Positions 63,269-64,000 of a stretch of DNA of 64,000 nucleotides are shown here, piece by piece. The stretch spans positions 1 through 64,000 of the forward strand of contig JAPKAV010000004.1 of NCBI GenBank assembly GCA_028825115.1, written 5' to 3'. This DNA is from Candidatus Nanopelagicales bacterium (GTDB taxonomy: Bacteria; Actinomycetota; Actinomycetes; S36-B12). Both the position numbers and the translations under genes were made by a program. A model generated the notes under the pieces. It was not told where the DNA came from, made no database searches, and saw only the letters and a list, made by a program, of their open reading frames with translations. How positions within the stretch are numbered: position 1 is the stretch's first letter; each line of letters starts with the position of its first letter.

Positions 63269-64000
63269 CTATGGAATCTGAAGAAATGTGAAACCTTGGT
63301 CCAACGATTTGCGTTGGCACGTCAGACTCCACCGCTGCAGTAATGAAGACTTGGGGCGCGTGTTGAGTCAACTCTAAAATTGTCGTACGACGAAGTAGAT
63401 CGAGTTCAGCAAAAACGTCGTCGAGAATTAAAATAGGCTCGATTCCATCCGCCCTTAGAACATCTGCGCTCGCAACCCGAAGGGCTAATGCCGCTGACCA
63501 ACTTTCGCCATGTGAGGCATAACCCTTTAGTGGAAGTGCGCCCAATTTAATGAAAAGTTCATCACGGTGTGGTCCGACTAATGTTACCCCACGAATTAAC
63601 TCTTCCTTTTTTCGTAGATCTAATTGTTTAAGAATGTGTTCTTTAATTTCATTGTAGGTGAGTGATTCCCGATTGCCTTCCGTGAGATATTTTGACTGAT
63701 AAGTGAGTGAAATATCTGATGCACTAACAGCTTTTGCACCCCCACTAATTTGGTGATACCTCGTACAAATAAATGGTGTTAAGTCACGGATAAATTGAAT
63801 CCTTGAATGGGTAATTTCCGCTCCAAGTTGCGCGAGTTGCTCGTTCCATACCTCCAACGTGCTATGAATGTTTTCGCGATGTGACGACTTCAAGAGGGCA
63901 TTACGTTGGCGTAATACTTTTTCGTAATCTGATTTGACACCCATAAATTTTGGTGTCCGTTGGATGAGGGTTTGATCCATGAAAGTTCGACGTTCGTTGG
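63240..64000 (-). CDS. recF: DNA replication and repair protein RecF (3' part)
   Basis: The C-terminal 253 residues of RecF, an SMC-like ATPase that helps load RecA at gaps. The frame is open to base 64000 and reads NERRTFMDQTLIQRTPKF at the edge, so the Met at 63980 is internal. ABC signature and Walker B regions appear as ALPLKGYASHGESWSAAL (cited for position) and ILILDDVFAELD, and a TVLVGPHRDEL-like THVGPHRDEL segment is near 63580. The 3' end overlaps the DUF721 start. dnaN and dnaA are expected upstream. Confidence 0.93.
   Translation of the reverse strand, partial: NERRTFMDQTLIQRTPKFMGVKSDYEKVLRQRNALLKSSHRENIHSTLEVWNEQLAQLGAEITHSRIQFIRDLTPFICTRYHQISGGAKAVSASDISLTYQSKYLTEGNRESLTYNEIKEHILKQLDLRKKEELIRGVTLVGPHRDELFIKLGALPLKGYASHGESWSAALALRVASADVLRADGIEPILILDDVFAELDLLRRTTILELTQHAPQVFITAAVESDVPTQIVGPRFHISSDSIVAHSGGSLE

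Overview
The window is a chromosomal segment from an actinomycete with moderate GC, lying on one side of the replication origin. The right end carries recF, a DUF721 (DciA-like) gene, gyrB and gyrA, all on the minus strand. This is the standard actinobacterial order next to dnaA-dnaN, so oriC should lie just beyond base 64000. Other actinomycete hallmarks are DUF3566 after gyrA, a DLW-39 microprotein between tRNA-Ile and tRNA-Ala, DUF5318-ponA, PadR-ino1, a MurJ-type protein followed by a pseudokinase, sigM with its anti-sigma partner, trxB-trxA-cwlM and a fused salicylyl/2-aminobenzoyl-CoA oxygenase. Genes are tightly packed with many ATGA overlaps, and several convergent pairs overlap at their 3' ends.

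Layout: (1) 1-12.2 kb is a catabolic block: indolepyruvate-type 2-oxoacid:ferredoxin oxidoreductase (iorA partial, iorB), a metal-dependent cyclase/formamidase-family hydrolase, a monooxygenase/OYE fusion related to 2-aminobenzoyl-CoA monooxygenase/reductase, an SDR, a complete branched-chain-type ABC importer and a hotdog thioesterase. Together they look like uptake and CoA-dependent breakdown of an indole- or anthranilate-like aromatic compound. (2) 12.5-20.07 kb is a visibly GC-richer island with an alcohol/aldehyde/acyl-CoA pathway: SDR, truncated SDR, aldehyde dehydrogenase, MaoC-type hydratase, alpha-methylacyl-CoA racemase-like enzyme, quinone oxidoreductase and a divergent acyl-CoA ligase. 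Imperfect 103-bp direct repeats (86 of 103 identical, no gaps) flank it. Each repeat copy contains an sbcC tail and a thioesterase start, so the island was inserted at the sbcC/thioesterase junction. (3) 20.1-43.5 kb is core: sbcC-sbcD, dnaB, a low-molecular-weight phosphatase, rpsF-ssb-rpsR-rplI, xth, FemX-like and alanine-racemase-like genes, a GT87-like protein, ponA, DUF5318, PadR, ino1, an MFS exporter and the CCA-adding enzyme. (4) 43.5-53.0 kb is the cell-envelope and redox block: DUF6049, murJ, pseudokinase, sigM, anti-sigma, trxB, trxA, cwlM. (5) 53.1-64 kb holds a thioesterase, a frameshifted thiolase, rhomboid, cyclophilin, two tRNAs, rfbA and the gyrase/recF origin block.

Most of the window is housekeeping. 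The most informative unusual features are the repeat-flanked GC-rich island, the aromatic catabolic block beside it, a cluster of DnaA-box-like sites between dnaB and the phosphatase gene, a single-base frameshift in an otherwise intact thiolase, a CwlM whose first zinc ligand is lost, a very divergent alanine-racemase-like protein paired with FemX, and placement of the pcnA-to-cwlM block on the gyrA side of the origin. I saw no CRISPR array, integrase, transposase, rRNA or prophage. All motif, repeat and promoter calls were made by eye, without database searches.
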